DNA of 64,000 bases from Psychrobacillus sp044762745 (GCF_044762745.1 NZ_JBIWEX010000027.1:1-64000), one strand, 5' to 3'; shown: positions 43,605 through 53,116, numbered from the stretch's first letter. Notes: generated by a model from the sequence alone, not told the origin. Made by a program: numbers and translations.

Positions 43605-44551
43605 CTGGGAATTTGGTGGAAATCCAATCGTTGAAAAAGTATTTTCAAATAAAAAAAGATGTAACGGTAAAATCAGTGGATGATATCTCTTTCTTCATTC
43701 GAAAAGGAGAGACGTTTGGTCTCGTTGGTGAGAGTGGAAGTGGCAAGTCCACTTTAGGGAAAACACTCGTTGGTCTTCATGGTCCATCTGATGGAAATAT
43801 AATTTACAACGGTCAAAATGTTATGCAGCTAAATAAAGAAATGAAAAGAAATGTGAATAAGGAAATGCAGATCATATTCCAGGATCCTCATGCATCCCTT
43901 AACCCTCGAATGCGAGTAGGCGACATTATTGCTGAAGGAATCGACGCATATAAGCTGTTTAGTGGAAAAGAACGTTCAAATCGAATTTATGAATTATTAG
44001 AGCGTGTCGGTCTTAGTCCAGGGCATGCCAAACGCTTCCCTCATGAATTCAGTGGGGGACAAAGACAACGAATTGGCATAGCGCGTGCTTTGGCAGTCGA
44101 ACCTAAATTTATCGTTGCAGATGAGCCTATTTCTGCACTTGATGTCTCCATTCAGGCACAGGTTATTAACTTGTTGGAAGACTTAAAGGTAACTGAAGAT
44201 TTAACCTATCTATTTATCGCTCATGACCTAGGCATGGTAAAACATATTAGTGATAGAATCGGCGTGATGTATTTAGGCAAGATGATGGAGTTAAGCAACA
44301 GTGATGATATGTTCACGAATCCATTACATCCTTATACACAGGCATTATTATCGGCTATACCGAAAACAAATCCACGAGCTGCGAAAAGAGATCGTCTTGT
44401 GCTTGCTGGTGATCCACCTAGTCCGACTAATCCTCCAAGTGGTTGTCGTTTCCGAACAAGGTGCCCACATGCGATGGAAATATGTGCATTGCAAGAGCCA
44501 CAATGGAAAGAGATTGAGGATGAGCATTGGACTGCTTGTCATTTATATTAA
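43601..44551 (+). CDS. dipeptide ABC transporter ATPase (DppF/YkfD-like)
   Basis: The 316-residue OppF/DppF-type ATPase has Walker A GESGSGKST, FSGGQRQRIGIARAL, IVADEPISALD and the C-terminal CRFRTRCPHAMEICALQEP cysteine region. In B. subtilis this ATPase is the distant ykfD, but here it directly follows dppD with ATGA overlap, making a complete five-part transporter with dppB, dppC, dppD and dppE. Confidence 0.92.
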   Translation: MTGNLVEIQSLKKYFQIKKDVTVKSVDDISFFIRKGETFGLVGESGSGKSTLGKTLVGLHGPSDGNIIYNGQNVMQLNKEMKRNVNKEMQIIFQDPHASLNPRMRVGDIIAEGIDAYKLFSGKERSNRIYELLERVGLSPGHAKRFPHEFSGGQRQRIGIARALAVEPKFIVADEPISALDVSIQAQVINLLEDLKVTEDLTYLFIAHDLGMVKHISDRIGVMYLGKMMELSNSDDMFTNPLHPYTQALLSAIPKTNPRAAKRDRLVLAGDPPSPTNPPSGCRFRTRCPHAMEICALQEPQWKEIEDEHWTACHLY

Positions 44552-44577
44552 ATATACTAGAAAGTAGGGGAAATGTA

Positions 44578-46206
44578 ATGAAAAAATGGTTATTTTCTTT
44601 GGGAATAGTATTAGCAATATCCTCTGTTTTGGCGGGATGTTATGGTGGAGGAGCAGATGGTGAATCCGCTGGAGAGAAAAAAGGCAAAGGAGACATCAAG
44701 CAAGAAATTGTCGTAAATGCGATGACTGAACCTCCTGCAATTGATCCTGCTAAGGCAACAGATACAACTTCTGGTTGGGTACTAGATCATATCTTTGAAG
44801 GATTGTATACGCGTGATAAGGAAGGGAAGCCGGTTTTAGGAGTGGCAAAAGATGTAGAGGTATCGGATGATGGAGCAACTTATACTTTTACACTACGTGA
44901 CGATGCAAAGTGGTCAGATGGTTCCCAAGTAACTGCAGGCGATTTCGAATATGCCTGGAAAAGAGTATTAAATCCCGAAACTGGAAGTGCGTTTTCGTTT
45001 TACCTGTACTATATTAAAGGCGCAGAAGACTACAACAAAGGCAAAGGCGCAGCCGAAAATGTTGGGATAACTGCCCTTGATGATACAACTCTTGAAGTGC
45101 AGCTGAATTCTCCATTAGGTTACTTTGATAGCTTACTTACATTATGGACATTCTATCCAGTTCAACAAAAACTAGTTGAAGGTAATGCAGACTGGGCTGC
45201 AGAAGCAAACACCTACGTTAGTAATGGACCTTATAAAATGACGGGGTGGAAGCACGAAAGTAATGTTGTGGTTGAAAAGAACAATGAATACTATGAAAAA
45301 GACGTAGTGAAATTAGACAAAGTGACTTTTCAAATAGTAAATGAAGCCACTACTTATTATCAAATGTTCAAAACAGGTGAACTAGATTTAATCAGCACAT
45401 TACCAAGCGATGTACTTACAAGTGAGAAAGAAAATGAAGCATACCACGAAGTTCCTTACTATGGAACATATATGTATATGTTCAATGTTGAAAAAGAACC
45501 ATTTACAAATGCAAAAGTTCGTAAAGCCTTTGCAATGTCAATTGACCGTAAATCCTTGACGGAAAATGTAACATTAGGTGGTGAAACTCCAGCATATGCA
45601 ATGGTTCCTGAAGGTGCCGACACACCAGAGGGAGATTTCCGTAAAGTCGGCGGAGATTATTTTGAAGAAAATGCAGAGGAAGCCAAAAAACTTTTGGCAG
45701 AAGGTATGGCAGAAGAAGGCTGGACTGAGCTTCCAGAGGTAACATTGATATATAACACAGCTGAAAACCATAAAAAAATCGCAGAAGCAGTACAGGAAAT
45801 GATCGGTAAAAATTTAGGAGTGAAGCTTAAATTAAGTAACCAAGAGTGGGGCACTTATTTGGAAACAACGAAACAAGGTAACTTCCAAATGGCTCGTATG
45901 GGATGGATTGGCATTTTCCTTGATCCGGTCGTAAATCTTGACTACTATTTAGGCGATAGCCCAAACAACCGCACAGGATGGGTAAATGAAGAATATGATT
46001 CTATCATGGCCCAATCAAAAGTAGAGCAAGATGAAAATAAACGTTATGAACTTTTGCATCAAGCGGAAGAAGTATTGATGACGGATATGCCGTTTATGCC
46101 TGTGAATTTCTATAAATTCAATTACTTGGCTAACCCTGATTTTGAAAACATTGCTTATTACGTGAACCGCTATCCGAATTTAAAATGGGCAGAAAAAACG
46201 AAATAA
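44578..46206 (+). CDS. dppE: dipeptide-binding lipoprotein DppE
   Basis: The 542-residue extracellular solute-binding protein (SBP family 5) has a lipoprotein signal with lipobox LAGC, then a Gly-rich spacer. EIVVNAMTEPPAIDPAKATDT and KDVEVSDDGATYTFTLRDDAKWSDG are the family signature at the start of the fold. It binds peptides, and murein peptides in the B. subtilis case. I start it at ATG 44578 with TAGGGGAA upstream; the longer frame overlaps the previous gene. It is the last gene of the operon. Confidence 0.92.
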   Translation: MKKWLFSLGIVLAISSVLAGCYGGGADGESAGEKKGKGDIKQEIVVNAMTEPPAIDPAKATDTTSGWVLDHIFEGLYTRDKEGKPVLGVAKDVEVSDDGATYTFTLRDDAKWSDGSQVTAGDFEYAWKRVLNPETGSAFSFYLYYIKGAEDYNKGKGAAENVGITALDDTTLEVQLNSPLGYFDSLLTLWTFYPVQQKLVEGNADWAAEANTYVSNGPYKMTGWKHESNVVVEKNNEYYEKDVVKLDKVTFQIVNEATTYYQMFKTGELDLISTLPSDVLTSEKENEAYHEVPYYGTYMYMFNVEKEPFTNAKVRKAFAMSIDRKSLTENVTLGGETPAYAMVPEGADTPEGDFRKVGGDYFEENAEEAKKLLAEGMAEEGWTELPEVTLIYNTAENHKKIAEAVQEMIGKNLGVKLKLSNQEWGTYLETTKQGNFQMARMGWIGIFLDPVVNLDYYLGDSPNNRTGWVNEEYDSIMAQSKVEQDENKRYELLHQAEEVLMTDMPFMPVNFYKFNYLANPDFENIAYYVNRYPNLKWAEKTK

Positions 46207-46240
46207 GTTCTGTTTAATCCTAAATAGAGTGTTGTAAATT

Positions 46241-46325
46241 GATAAAGTCCCTTCGCCAGCATTTTGCCGAAAAGAGTGTAAGCTTTTCTAGGAAGACTTG
46301 GTTTTGAATGGGACTTTATCTTTTC
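46241..46325 (+). terminator. long-loop hairpin after dppE
   Basis: GATAAAGTCCC at 46241-46251 and GGGACTTTATC at 46310-46320 form an 11-bp perfect stem with a 58-nt loop, and TTTTCTTTTT follows. It probably ends the dpp operon. Confidence 0.7.
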
Positions 46326-46364
46326 TTTTTAAAAAAACTGAGATTAATTGTTAGAGGTGATAGG

Positions 46365-46742
46365 ATGACTAGGTTTATTTTACTTACTAGCGGTATGGCT
46401 ATAGTTTGGATAGGCTTCAAAGTGCTATTAAGTTGGACACTAATTGAATGGATCAATTACACGTTTCTATTCGGCTTAATCACTGCAATAATAACGGCTT
46501 GTATCAATATTTGGCAAACCAAATTTTTTAATTTGTTTACTAAAGGATTTCAATCATTGGGGCATTTTTTGATTCCTATTGGTAAGTCTAGATCACTTGA
46601 ACGTGCGAATCAACAACTAGCTAATGATGCAAATTTAAATCAATTTAAGCAAAAACTAGCCAGAGTATTTTTTTTCACCATGTTTAGTCTATCTGCCTCC
46701 TCTATTTTTGTATGTGTAATTGGATTAGTAATTTTCTATTAG
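46365..46742 (+). CDS. DUF3899-like small membrane protein
   Basis: The 125-residue protein has an N-terminal membrane hairpin (RFILLTSGMAIVWIGFKVLL, YTFLFGLITAIITACINIW), a hydrophilic middle and a C-terminal helix (VFFFTMFSLSASSIFVCVIG). The layout fits DUF3899 proteins of Bacilli, function unknown. I start it at ATG 46365 with AGAGGTGATAGG upstream; the longer frame would start inside the dpp terminator. Confidence 0.65.
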   Translation: MTRFILLTSGMAIVWIGFKVLLSWTLIEWINYTFLFGLITAIITACINIWQTKFFNLFTKGFQSLGHFLIPIGKSRSLERANQQLANDANLNQFKQKLARVFFFTMFSLSASSIFVCVIGLVIFY

Positions 46743-46794
46743 ATGAAATATATTCATCGTTGTAGGTTCTATTTTTTAAAAGGAGATGAAAGTA

Positions 46795-48582
46795 ATGATA
46801 AATTCGAATCAAGCTTTGTTTAGGTATTTAAATGTCCGTGGGGCTTTCCAGCCACAAGTACTTCCAAATCAACAAGCCCTTACATTTATATCAAAAGAAA
46901 CAGGGATTCCTCAAGTCTGGAAGTGGGATGCCACAACAACACAAATTCAGCAATACTCCGACTTACCTGACCGGGTTCTATCGGTTCACCATTCTCCGTC
47001 AGGAAAGCAAACGATTGTAGGAATAGATGAACATGGGAATGAAAAACAGCAATTGTACATATTGCATGAAAACAGCTTAAATGCACAGGAACTTGTAGTA
47101 TCAAAGGAACATTTTCATCAGTTTGGCGGCTGGTCACCTGACGAGAGCAAAATTGCTTTTACAAGTAATCGTCGTCATCCGGGCTACTTCGATATATTTA
47201 TCATAGATTTGGAGACAAAAACGGAGGAAGTTGTTTATCAAGTGGATGGCAATTGTACGCCTATTGCTTGGACAAAGGATGGAGAGCAATTAATCCTCAG
47301 TATGCCGGATACGAATATTGATCAATCCTATTACATACTAAACTTAAAGAAGAAAGAGCTTCATAAACTCTTTGAAGGAAGTGCTTTAGCTAGATATCAA
47401 TCGCTTCAGCAGAGTAAGAATGGAGAGGGTGGATTCCTTCTAACCGACCTTGATCAGAACACTTTAGGTATCCATCAATTTACTTTTAAAGGATCTTCCG
47501 AATTGCAACAACTTCTATTAATCGACAAATGGGATATTGAAGAAATTAAGTTGTCCCCAGATAGTTCTTTACTAGCTTTTACAATAAACGAAGGTGGATT
47601 CTCTCGACTTGGAATCTATGATGTGACAAAGCAAACGCATCATTTCATAGAAAATGTTCCAAATGGTGTGGTCGATTCCTTGACTTGGCTTAATGATAAT
47701 GAGCTATGTTTTGGACTAAAAAGTCCGATACTCCCAGGAGATATTTGGAAGTTTTCATTGGAAGAAAGTCAAATAGAACGCATCACATTCATAGGTGAGG
47801 CAAAAGATGTTCAACATTTATGGCAGCAGCCAGAGCTTTGCACATTTTCTTCCTTTGATGGTTTGGAAGTACCGTACTTTTTATACGGTAAAACGGATAA
47901 TGCTCAACCGTTAGTTGTGTATGTTCACGGAGGACCTGAGCATCAAATACGTGCTGAATATAATCCAGTCATTCAGTATCTTGCTGCGAATGGATTTGCG
48001 GTGGCTGCACCGAATGTGCGGGGAAGTATGGGGTATGGTCGAACATATGTAAAACTGGATGATGTAAGAAAGAGAATGGATTCTGTGGCAGATTTAAAAT
48101 GGCTCGCCGAGGATCTGGTGAAAACGCATGGAGCTGACCCTAAACGAATAGGTATTATGGGTCGTAGCTATGGTGGATTTATGGTGTTGGCAGCACTGAC
48201 GCATTATGCGGATATCTGGGCGGCAGGGGTAGATATTGTTGGAATTTCACATTTCAAATCATTCTTGGAAAATACCGGCTCATGGCGGAGAAAATTACGT
48301 GAATTTGAATATGGTTCATTAAAAGATGATGTCGATTTCTTCGAGGAAATAGCACCATTGAATCACACTGATAAGATAAAAGTACCTTTGCTCATTTTCC
48401 ATGGAAGAAATGATACACGTGTGCCTGTTAGTGAAGCAGAGCAACTTGCGACTGATTTAAAAGAACAAGGAAAGCAAGTAGAACTATTTATTTTTGAGGA
48501 TGAAGGTCATCAAACAGAAAAAATCGAAAATCATATTAAAATGAATACGCAAATTGTTCAATTTATGCAAGAGTTTTTATAA
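46795..48582 (+). CDS. S9 (prolyl oligopeptidase family) peptidase
   Basis: The 595-residue protein has a beta-propeller N-terminal half and an alpha/beta-hydrolase C-terminal domain from about residue 350. The catalytic triad is visible: Ser in IMGRSYGGFMVL, Asp in FHGRNDTRVPVSEA, His in EDEGHQ. It cleaves short peptides or removes acyl-aminoacyl ends in the cytoplasm. AAAGGAG 9 bp upstream favours ATG 46795. It sits after the dpp operon, consistent with breakdown of imported peptides. Confidence 0.88.
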   Translation: MINSNQALFRYLNVRGAFQPQVLPNQQALTFISKETGIPQVWKWDATTTQIQQYSDLPDRVLSVHHSPSGKQTIVGIDEHGNEKQQLYILHENSLNAQELVVSKEHFHQFGGWSPDESKIAFTSNRRHPGYFDIFIIDLETKTEEVVYQVDGNCTPIAWTKDGEQLILSMPDTNIDQSYYILNLKKKELHKLFEGSALARYQSLQQSKNGEGGFLLTDLDQNTLGIHQFTFKGSSELQQLLLIDKWDIEEIKLSPDSSLLAFTINEGGFSRLGIYDVTKQTHHFIENVPNGVVDSLTWLNDNELCFGLKSPILPGDIWKFSLEESQIERITFIGEAKDVQHLWQQPELCTFSSFDGLEVPYFLYGKTDNAQPLVVYVHGGPEHQIRAEYNPVIQYLAANGFAVAAPNVRGSMGYGRTYVKLDDVRKRMDSVADLKWLAEDLVKTHGADPKRIGIMGRSYGGFMVLAALTHYADIWAAGVDIVGISHFKSFLENTGSWRRKLREFEYGSLKDDVDFFEEIAPLNHTDKIKVPLLIFHGRNDTRVPVSEAEQLATDLKEQGKQVELFIFEDEGHQTEKIENHIKMNTQIVQFMQEFL

Positions 48583-48723
48583 GTTAGTTTTGGAAAATTT
48601 TCAGAATATCGCTTTATATCTTTGGTTTATGTTAAACGGCAAAAATGATGTTTTGAGCTGTTGTATTTGAACAAGAAAAATACCAAAAGATATATAGGGA
48701 AACTAATTAATTCTATAAATAAC

Positions 48724-48757
48724 ATGTAAAATGAATTATAAAGAATTCATTTTACAT
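48724..48757. other. perfect AT-rich palindrome
   Basis: ATGTAAAATGAATT and AATTCATTTTACAT form a 14-bp inverted repeat with a 6-nt loop in the 463-bp spacer after the S9 gene. No T-run follows. It may be an operator or the hairpin of a decayed promoter. Confidence 0.4.
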
Positions 48758-48869
48758 ATGAAAAAGATAAAGATTATTGTCTCTTTTATGATTAAAGGCA
48801 CCAACTATTTTAACTTTCCTACTTTTTCATCTTTGGAGAATGAAATAAAAACCCATATTTTGCGATTAT

Positions 48870-49028
48870 TTATCGTTCATGGATGTGTATGAAAAGGCAG
48901 GTATAGGTACGCTTATGTCAATTATAGTCCCGTATACTATAGCGTTTTTAATTGTTTGGATTATTTCGATGTTAATTTTTGCATTATTTGGAATTTAGAT
49001 TGGACCGGGTGTTTCATTACATATGTAA
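48870..49028 (+). pseudogene. remnant of an AbgT-family transporter (C-terminal end)
   Basis: The frame reads YEKAGIGTLMSIIVPYTIAF, LIVWIISMLIFALFGI, then TAG at 48996-48998, and continues in frame as IGPGVSLHM before TAA at 49026-49028. This matches the conserved AbgT C-terminus (KAGIGT..S..LPYSI..LI.W...L...GLPLGPG..L.M), with a stop in place of the residue before LGPG. Only about the last 50 codons are left. AbgT imports p-aminobenzoyl-glutamate and in other bacteria is encoded next to abgA-abgB, exactly the genes that follow here. Confidence 0.75.
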
Positions 49029-49054
49029 ATTACTTAATCTAAGGAGTGGTAAGG

Positions 49055-50365
49055 ATGGATGTCTTTACAATGAATCCAAGTTTGGATGAGCAAATGCTTA
49101 CATGGAGAAGAAATTTTCATCAATATCCCGAAGTAGGTTGGACAGAATTTCGCACTGCCTCCATTATCGCGCATGAATTAAGTCAATTAGGGTTTCAAGT
49201 GCAGGTAGGAAAAGATGTATTATCGGAAAGTAGGATGGGGGTACCTTCAGACGAACACTTAGCATTCTACTATGAGAAAGCTAAGGAGAACGGCGGTTAC
49301 TTGGAGTACATGGAAAAGATGGTTGGGGGATATACGGGAGTAGTCGGAACCATTAAAGGGAAGAAAACAGGTCCAACCATCGCTTTCCGTTTTGATATGG
49401 ATGCATTAGAAATAGAAGAATCTCCTGACTCTTCTCATATTCCCCAGCAATTTGGTTTTCGTTCTCAGTATGAAGGAAATATGCATGCTTGTGGTCATGA
49501 TGCTCACTGTGCAATTGGTTTAGGTTTAGCGACCGTGCTTGCAAATAATACAGATCACATTGAGGGAACTATTAAAATCATCTTTCAGCCTGCTGAAGAA
49601 GGTGTTCGTGGTGCAAAATCGATGGTTGATGCTGGAGTAGTAGACGGGGTCGATTACTTTTTGGGTATGCATGTAGGAGCAGGTTCGCCGCTAGGTACAG
49701 TGATTGCGGGGACAAATGGATTTTTAGCGACAACTAAAATAAATGCAGAATTTCTCGGAAAAGCTGCACACGCAGGAGCAGAGCCTGAAAAGGGGAAAAA
49801 TGCTTTACTTGCTGCTGCTTCAGCAATCTTAGGACTGCATGCGATTCCGCATCATAGTGGAGGTGCATCACGCATAAATGTAGGTACTTGTATAGCGGGA
49901 GATGGACGTAATATAGTACCAGCGCATGCTTCTTTACAACTTGAAACGCGTGGGGAAAATAGCGATGTACATATGTATGTTCATGAGCAAGCACTATCTG
50001 TGTTAGAAGGGGCATCGAATATGTATGGGACTGAACTTTCCTATGAAATAGTGGGGGCTGCCAAAACTTGCTCGTCTTCTGAAAAGTTAATAGAATTAGT
50101 TGCTAAAGCAGCTAGAAGCGTTCAGGGAGTAGAGGAGATCATTCCAAGTTCTAAATTTGCTGCTGGATCAGAGGATGCGACTTATATGATGGATCAAGTG
50201 CAAAAGCAAGGCGGACATGCTACATATGCAGTTTTTGGAACAACATTAGCAGCAGGGCATCATCACGAAAAATTCGATATTGACGAATCGGTCCTCTCTA
50301 TCGCTTTGAACACTTGGCTAGAAACAATTGAACATGTTTATCAAAATGAGGGTGGGCAATTTTAA
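49055..50365 (+). CDS. abgA: p-aminobenzoyl-glutamate hydrolase subunit A homolog
   Basis: The 436-residue M20-family amidohydrolase has the same length as E. coli AbgA, as I recall it. AFRFDMDALEIEESPDSSH, MHACGHDAHCAIGLG, FQPAEEGVRGAKSMVDAGVV and TTLAAGHHHEKFDID contain the metal-binding His, Asp and Glu residues. The insertion SRMGVPSDEHLAFYYEKAKE after the first domain is characteristic of AbgA and not of other M20D enzymes. AAGGAG 8 bp upstream selects ATG 49055. It is followed by abgB with zero intergenic bases, and both subunits are needed to cleave p-aminobenzoyl-glutamate in E. coli. Confidence 0.85.
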   Translation: MDVFTMNPSLDEQMLTWRRNFHQYPEVGWTEFRTASIIAHELSQLGFQVQVGKDVLSESRMGVPSDEHLAFYYEKAKENGGYLEYMEKMVGGYTGVVGTIKGKKTGPTIAFRFDMDALEIEESPDSSHIPQQFGFRSQYEGNMHACGHDAHCAIGLGLATVLANNTDHIEGTIKIIFQPAEEGVRGAKSMVDAGVVDGVDYFLGMHVGAGSPLGTVIAGTNGFLATTKINAEFLGKAAHAGAEPEKGKNALLAAASAILGLHAIPHHSGGASRINVGTCIAGDGRNIVPAHASLQLETRGENSDVHMYVHEQALSVLEGASNMYGTELSYEIVGAAKTCSSSEKLIELVAKAARSVQGVEEIIPSSKFAAGSEDATYMMDQVQKQGGHATYAVFGTTLAAGHHHEKFDIDESVLSIALNTWLETIEHVYQNEGGQF

Positions 50366-51802
50366 ATGGATAATATGATAGATCTAATCGGTTCTTTAAT
50401 AGAAGCAAAAAGTAAGGAAATTACTGAGTTAAGTGATCGAATTTGGGAAACGCCAGAAACACGTTTTCAAGAATATCAATCTGCCCAACTATTAAGCGAT
50501 TTTTTGGAGGAGAATGGTTTTTTTGTAGAACGTGGAGTGGGAGGTATTGAAACAGCTTTTACAGCAACATTCGGCCAAGATAAACCGGTAATTGGGATAC
50601 TTGGTGAATTTGATGCACTCTCAGGACTGAGCCAAAAAGAAGCTTCCGATGTAAGAGAAGCAATTGAGGAAAACGGAAATGGGCATGGCTGCGGTCATAA
50701 CCTATTAGGGACTGCAGGAATTGCAGCAGTTATTGCATTAAAGCAACTTATAGAGGAAAAGAAAATTACTGGTTCTATTAAATACTTTGGATGTCCTGGA
50801 GAAGAAGGTGGATCAGGAAAAACTTATATGGTTCGTGAAGGTGTCTTTAACGATATTGATGTTGCGCTTACATGGCATCCAAACTCATATTCTGGTGTCT
50901 TTTCGTTTTCATCTCTTGCGAATTATCAAGTTTATTTCTCTTTTGAAGGGAAAGCATCGCATGCTGCGAATTCACCTCATCTAGGGCGAAGTGCATTGGA
51001 CGCAATTGAGTTAATGAACGTTGGGGTTAATTACTTACGTGAACATATTATATCCGAAGCAAAAGTGCATTATGCTGTTACAAATACCGGTGGTTCTTCT
51101 CCAAACGTTGTTCAATCGGATGCGGAAGTATTGTATTTAATACGGGCTCCTCATATTAAAGAAGTAGAGGATATTTACCAACGTATTATTAATATTGCAG
51201 AAGGAGCGGCTTTGATGACCGAAACAAAGGTTACGGTACGCTTTGATAAGGCATGCTCTAATTACATTCCTAATGATACGTTAAATATGGTTTTGCAAGA
51301 TAAGTTGGAAGCTTTTGGTTTGCCAAGTTACGACGAAAAAGAGCTTAGTTTTGCACGGAAAATGGCTAGTACTATTACATCAGAGGAAGTGGATACAGCA
51401 ATTTTAGATGCAGAAAAACTATCTAATCATCAAATAACGGACCAATTTTATACACCAGATTACCCTTTTTTCAATGAGGTTGTCCCTTATGCTAAAACCC
51501 GTGAAGTAATGCAAGGCTCCACGGACGTAGGAGATGTTAGTTGGATTGTACCGACAGCCCAATTTTTCACGACATGTTTTGTAGCAGGGACTCCTCTCCA
51601 CACGTGGCAACTTGTTTCACAAGGGAAAACATCTTTGGCTCATAAAGGATTATTATATGCTGGTAAAGTTCTTGCCGCTGGCGCAGTAGAGATTTTTGAA
51701 AATCCCAGGTTAATTGAAGGAGCAAAAGAAGAACTAGCTAAACAAACAAAAAATACTTATCAAAATCCATTACCAGAAGGCCTACAACCAAGCATGCAGT
51801 AG
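50366..51802 (+). CDS. abgB: p-aminobenzoyl-glutamate hydrolase subunit B homolog
   Basis: The 478-residue M20-family protein is near the length of E. coli AbgB (about 481). It starts MDNMIDLIGSLIEAKSKEI and has ITELSDRIWETPETRFQE, GILGEFDALSGLSQKE, GNGHGCGHNLLGTAG and CPGEEGGSGKTYMVREG, with FTTCFVAGTPLHTWQ near the end. It begins directly at the abgA stop, so translation is probably coupled. Substrates related to p-aminobenzoyl-glutamate or other acyl-glutamates and dipeptides are possible. Confidence 0.85.
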   Translation: MDNMIDLIGSLIEAKSKEITELSDRIWETPETRFQEYQSAQLLSDFLEENGFFVERGVGGIETAFTATFGQDKPVIGILGEFDALSGLSQKEASDVREAIEENGNGHGCGHNLLGTAGIAAVIALKQLIEEKKITGSIKYFGCPGEEGGSGKTYMVREGVFNDIDVALTWHPNSYSGVFSFSSLANYQVYFSFEGKASHAANSPHLGRSALDAIELMNVGVNYLREHIISEAKVHYAVTNTGGSSPNVVQSDAEVLYLIRAPHIKEVEDIYQRIINIAEGAALMTETKVTVRFDKACSNYIPNDTLNMVLQDKLEAFGLPSYDEKELSFARKMASTITSEEVDTAILDAEKLSNHQITDQFYTPDYPFFNEVVPYAKTREVMQGSTDVGDVSWIVPTAQFFTTCFVAGTPLHTWQLVSQGKTSLAHKGLLYAGKVLAAGAVEIFENPRLIEGAKEELAKQTKNTYQNPLPEGLQPSMQ

Positions 51803-51832
51803 AACTTAACGTCAATTAGTTTAAAAGTTAAT

Positions 51833-51875
51833 AAAAGGTACCAGACTATAATTATTAAACAGTCTGGTACCTTTT
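51833..51875. terminator. bidirectional terminator after abgB
   Basis: AAAAGGTACCAGACT and its perfect complement enclose 13 nt; T-rich on both exits. It separates abgB from the converging PepSY gene. The GGTACCAG core resembles the hairpin at 29169-29215. Confidence 0.85.
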
Positions 51876-51903
51876 TCCATTACTAGTTAAATTAAATTTT
51901 TAC

Positions 51904-52368
51904 TTAGTTGTCATCGTTATCATCATCTAAATCTATTTCTAGCACTTTGCCAGTAGTAGCGTCGATTGTAATCTCAGCTTCCGCTTTTTTTGTACGAATT
52001 TCTATTTCATATTCATATCTATTATCGTCTTCGTCCAATTCAACTTCAATGACTTCGCCGTTCACTTGTTTTTTAGCGATAGCAATAGCTTCTTTTTCAG
52101 TGATAAATGGTTTTGTAGATGTTGATTGTGCAACGGTTTTATTGATATGGTAGCTTTGTTTCTCATTTAATAAGTTGTTAGTATTGTCTGGACGGATTGT
52201 TTCAGTTGGATTTTTTAATGCAATTTCTTTTGCATTTGTAATACCTGCGAATTGTTTGCTTTCTAATGTGTTCATATTTTGATTGTGGTCTTGCGTATAT
52301 GTGCTAATTCCGATTGCGCCGCCTATTAAAAGAGTTGTTGCTAATATACTATTTATTAATGCTGTCAT
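51904..52368 (-). CDS. PepSY-domain protein
   Basis: The 154-residue exported protein has an N-terminal hydrophobic segment (LINSILATTLLIGGAIGI) without lipobox, a variable middle, and one C-terminal PepSY domain: FITEKEAIAIAKKQVNGEVIEVEL, YEYEIEIRTKKAEAEITID and ATTGKVLEI. It ends in an acidic DLDDDNDDN tail. PepSY domains bind or inhibit peptidases or sense the envelope. AGGAGG lies before ATG 52368. It is separated from the next PepSY gene by a perfect terminator, so it has its own promoter. Confidence 0.82.
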   Translation of the reverse strand: MTALINSILATTLLIGGAIGISTYTQDHNQNMNTLESKQFAGITNAKEIALKNPTETIRPDNTNNLLNEKQSYHINKTVAQSTSTKPFITEKEAIAIAKKQVNGEVIEVELDEDDNRYEYEIEIRTKKAEAEITIDATTGKVLEIDLDDDNDDN

Positions 52369-52492
52369 TTTTGTTTCCTCCTAGGTTTGTTTTGTCTTAC
52401 AGTTACTACTATAACTAGACAAAACAAAAAAACGGGGAATGGAAGGTTAAAATTCGGAGAGAAAATAACTTCGATTTTTTAGTAAAAGGAAA

Positions 52493-52534
52493 AAGCGACA
52501 GATACATCCTTAGTTTTGGATGTATCTGTCGCTT
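52493..52534 (-). terminator. terminator of the two-component/PepSY operon
   Basis: AAGCGACAGATACATCC and its perfect complement (17 bp) with an 8-nt loop, followed on the minus strand by TTTTTCC. It lies 16 bp after the stop of the double-PepSY gene. Confidence 0.88.
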
Positions 52535-52549
52535 AATTGCTGGGGGCGA

Positions 52550-53116
52550 TTAATCGTCCCAATTGACTGATTTTACTTCACCTGTGTATGCATCGACCTG
52601 GACGTCGGCTTCGCGGTTATCATCGCCGTTCTCGAATTCGATTTCCACTAGGTAATAAGGTGTTTGTCCGGGAACTTGGTGAAATTCTGTATCATCGATA
52701 TCAGCCGTTCCTTTAAGATGTTTTTCTGCTATATCTATTGCTTCTTGTTCTGTTATTATGTTAATTTTGGCAGGTTCTTTTGGGGGTGCATGGTCTTCTT
52801 TTGATGTTTGCTGGGGTTGCTCCTGGACAGGTTTCCCGGTTTTTTCCGTTTGTACTAAAGACTTTACATCTCCGCTTTTGGCATCTATTTTAATAACATA
52901 TACACCAGTTTCGAGCTTCATTTCTATTTGATATTCACTTTCTGTCTTTGTTGTTTTTATAATATCTCCAGGATATTTTTCGAGTACAACCGAATTCGCT
53001 TCTTCTTCTGTTAGTTCCTTTGCTGAGATAGAAGGCGCTAGCAATTGAAACCCGAAGATTAAACATACTACAAGGAGAACAACTCCTACTGGCCAAATCC
53101 ATTTCTTATTCTTCAT
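52550..53116 (-). CDS. double PepSY-domain exported protein (YkoI-like)
   Basis: The 188-residue protein has an uncleaved or cleaved signal (WIWPVGVVLLVVCLIFGFQL) and two PepSY domains: ELTEEEANSVVLEKYPGDI to IDAKSGDVKSL (about residues 34-85), and NIITEQEAIDIAEKHLKG to VDAYTGEVKSVNWDD (about 120-188), joined by a Pro/Gln linker. The gene follows a histidine kinase gene in the same direction, the arrangement of B. subtilis ykoG-ykoH-ykoI. It may be a target or sensor partner of that kinase. Confidence 0.85.
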   Translation of the reverse strand: MKNKKWIWPVGVVLLVVCLIFGFQLLAPSISAKELTEEEANSVVLEKYPGDIIKTTKTESEYQIEMKLETGVYVIKIDAKSGDVKSLVQTEKTGKPVQEQPQQTSKEDHAPPKEPAKINIITEQEAIDIAEKHLKGTADIDDTEFHQVPGQTPYYLVEIEFENGDDNREADVQVDAYTGEVKSVNWDD

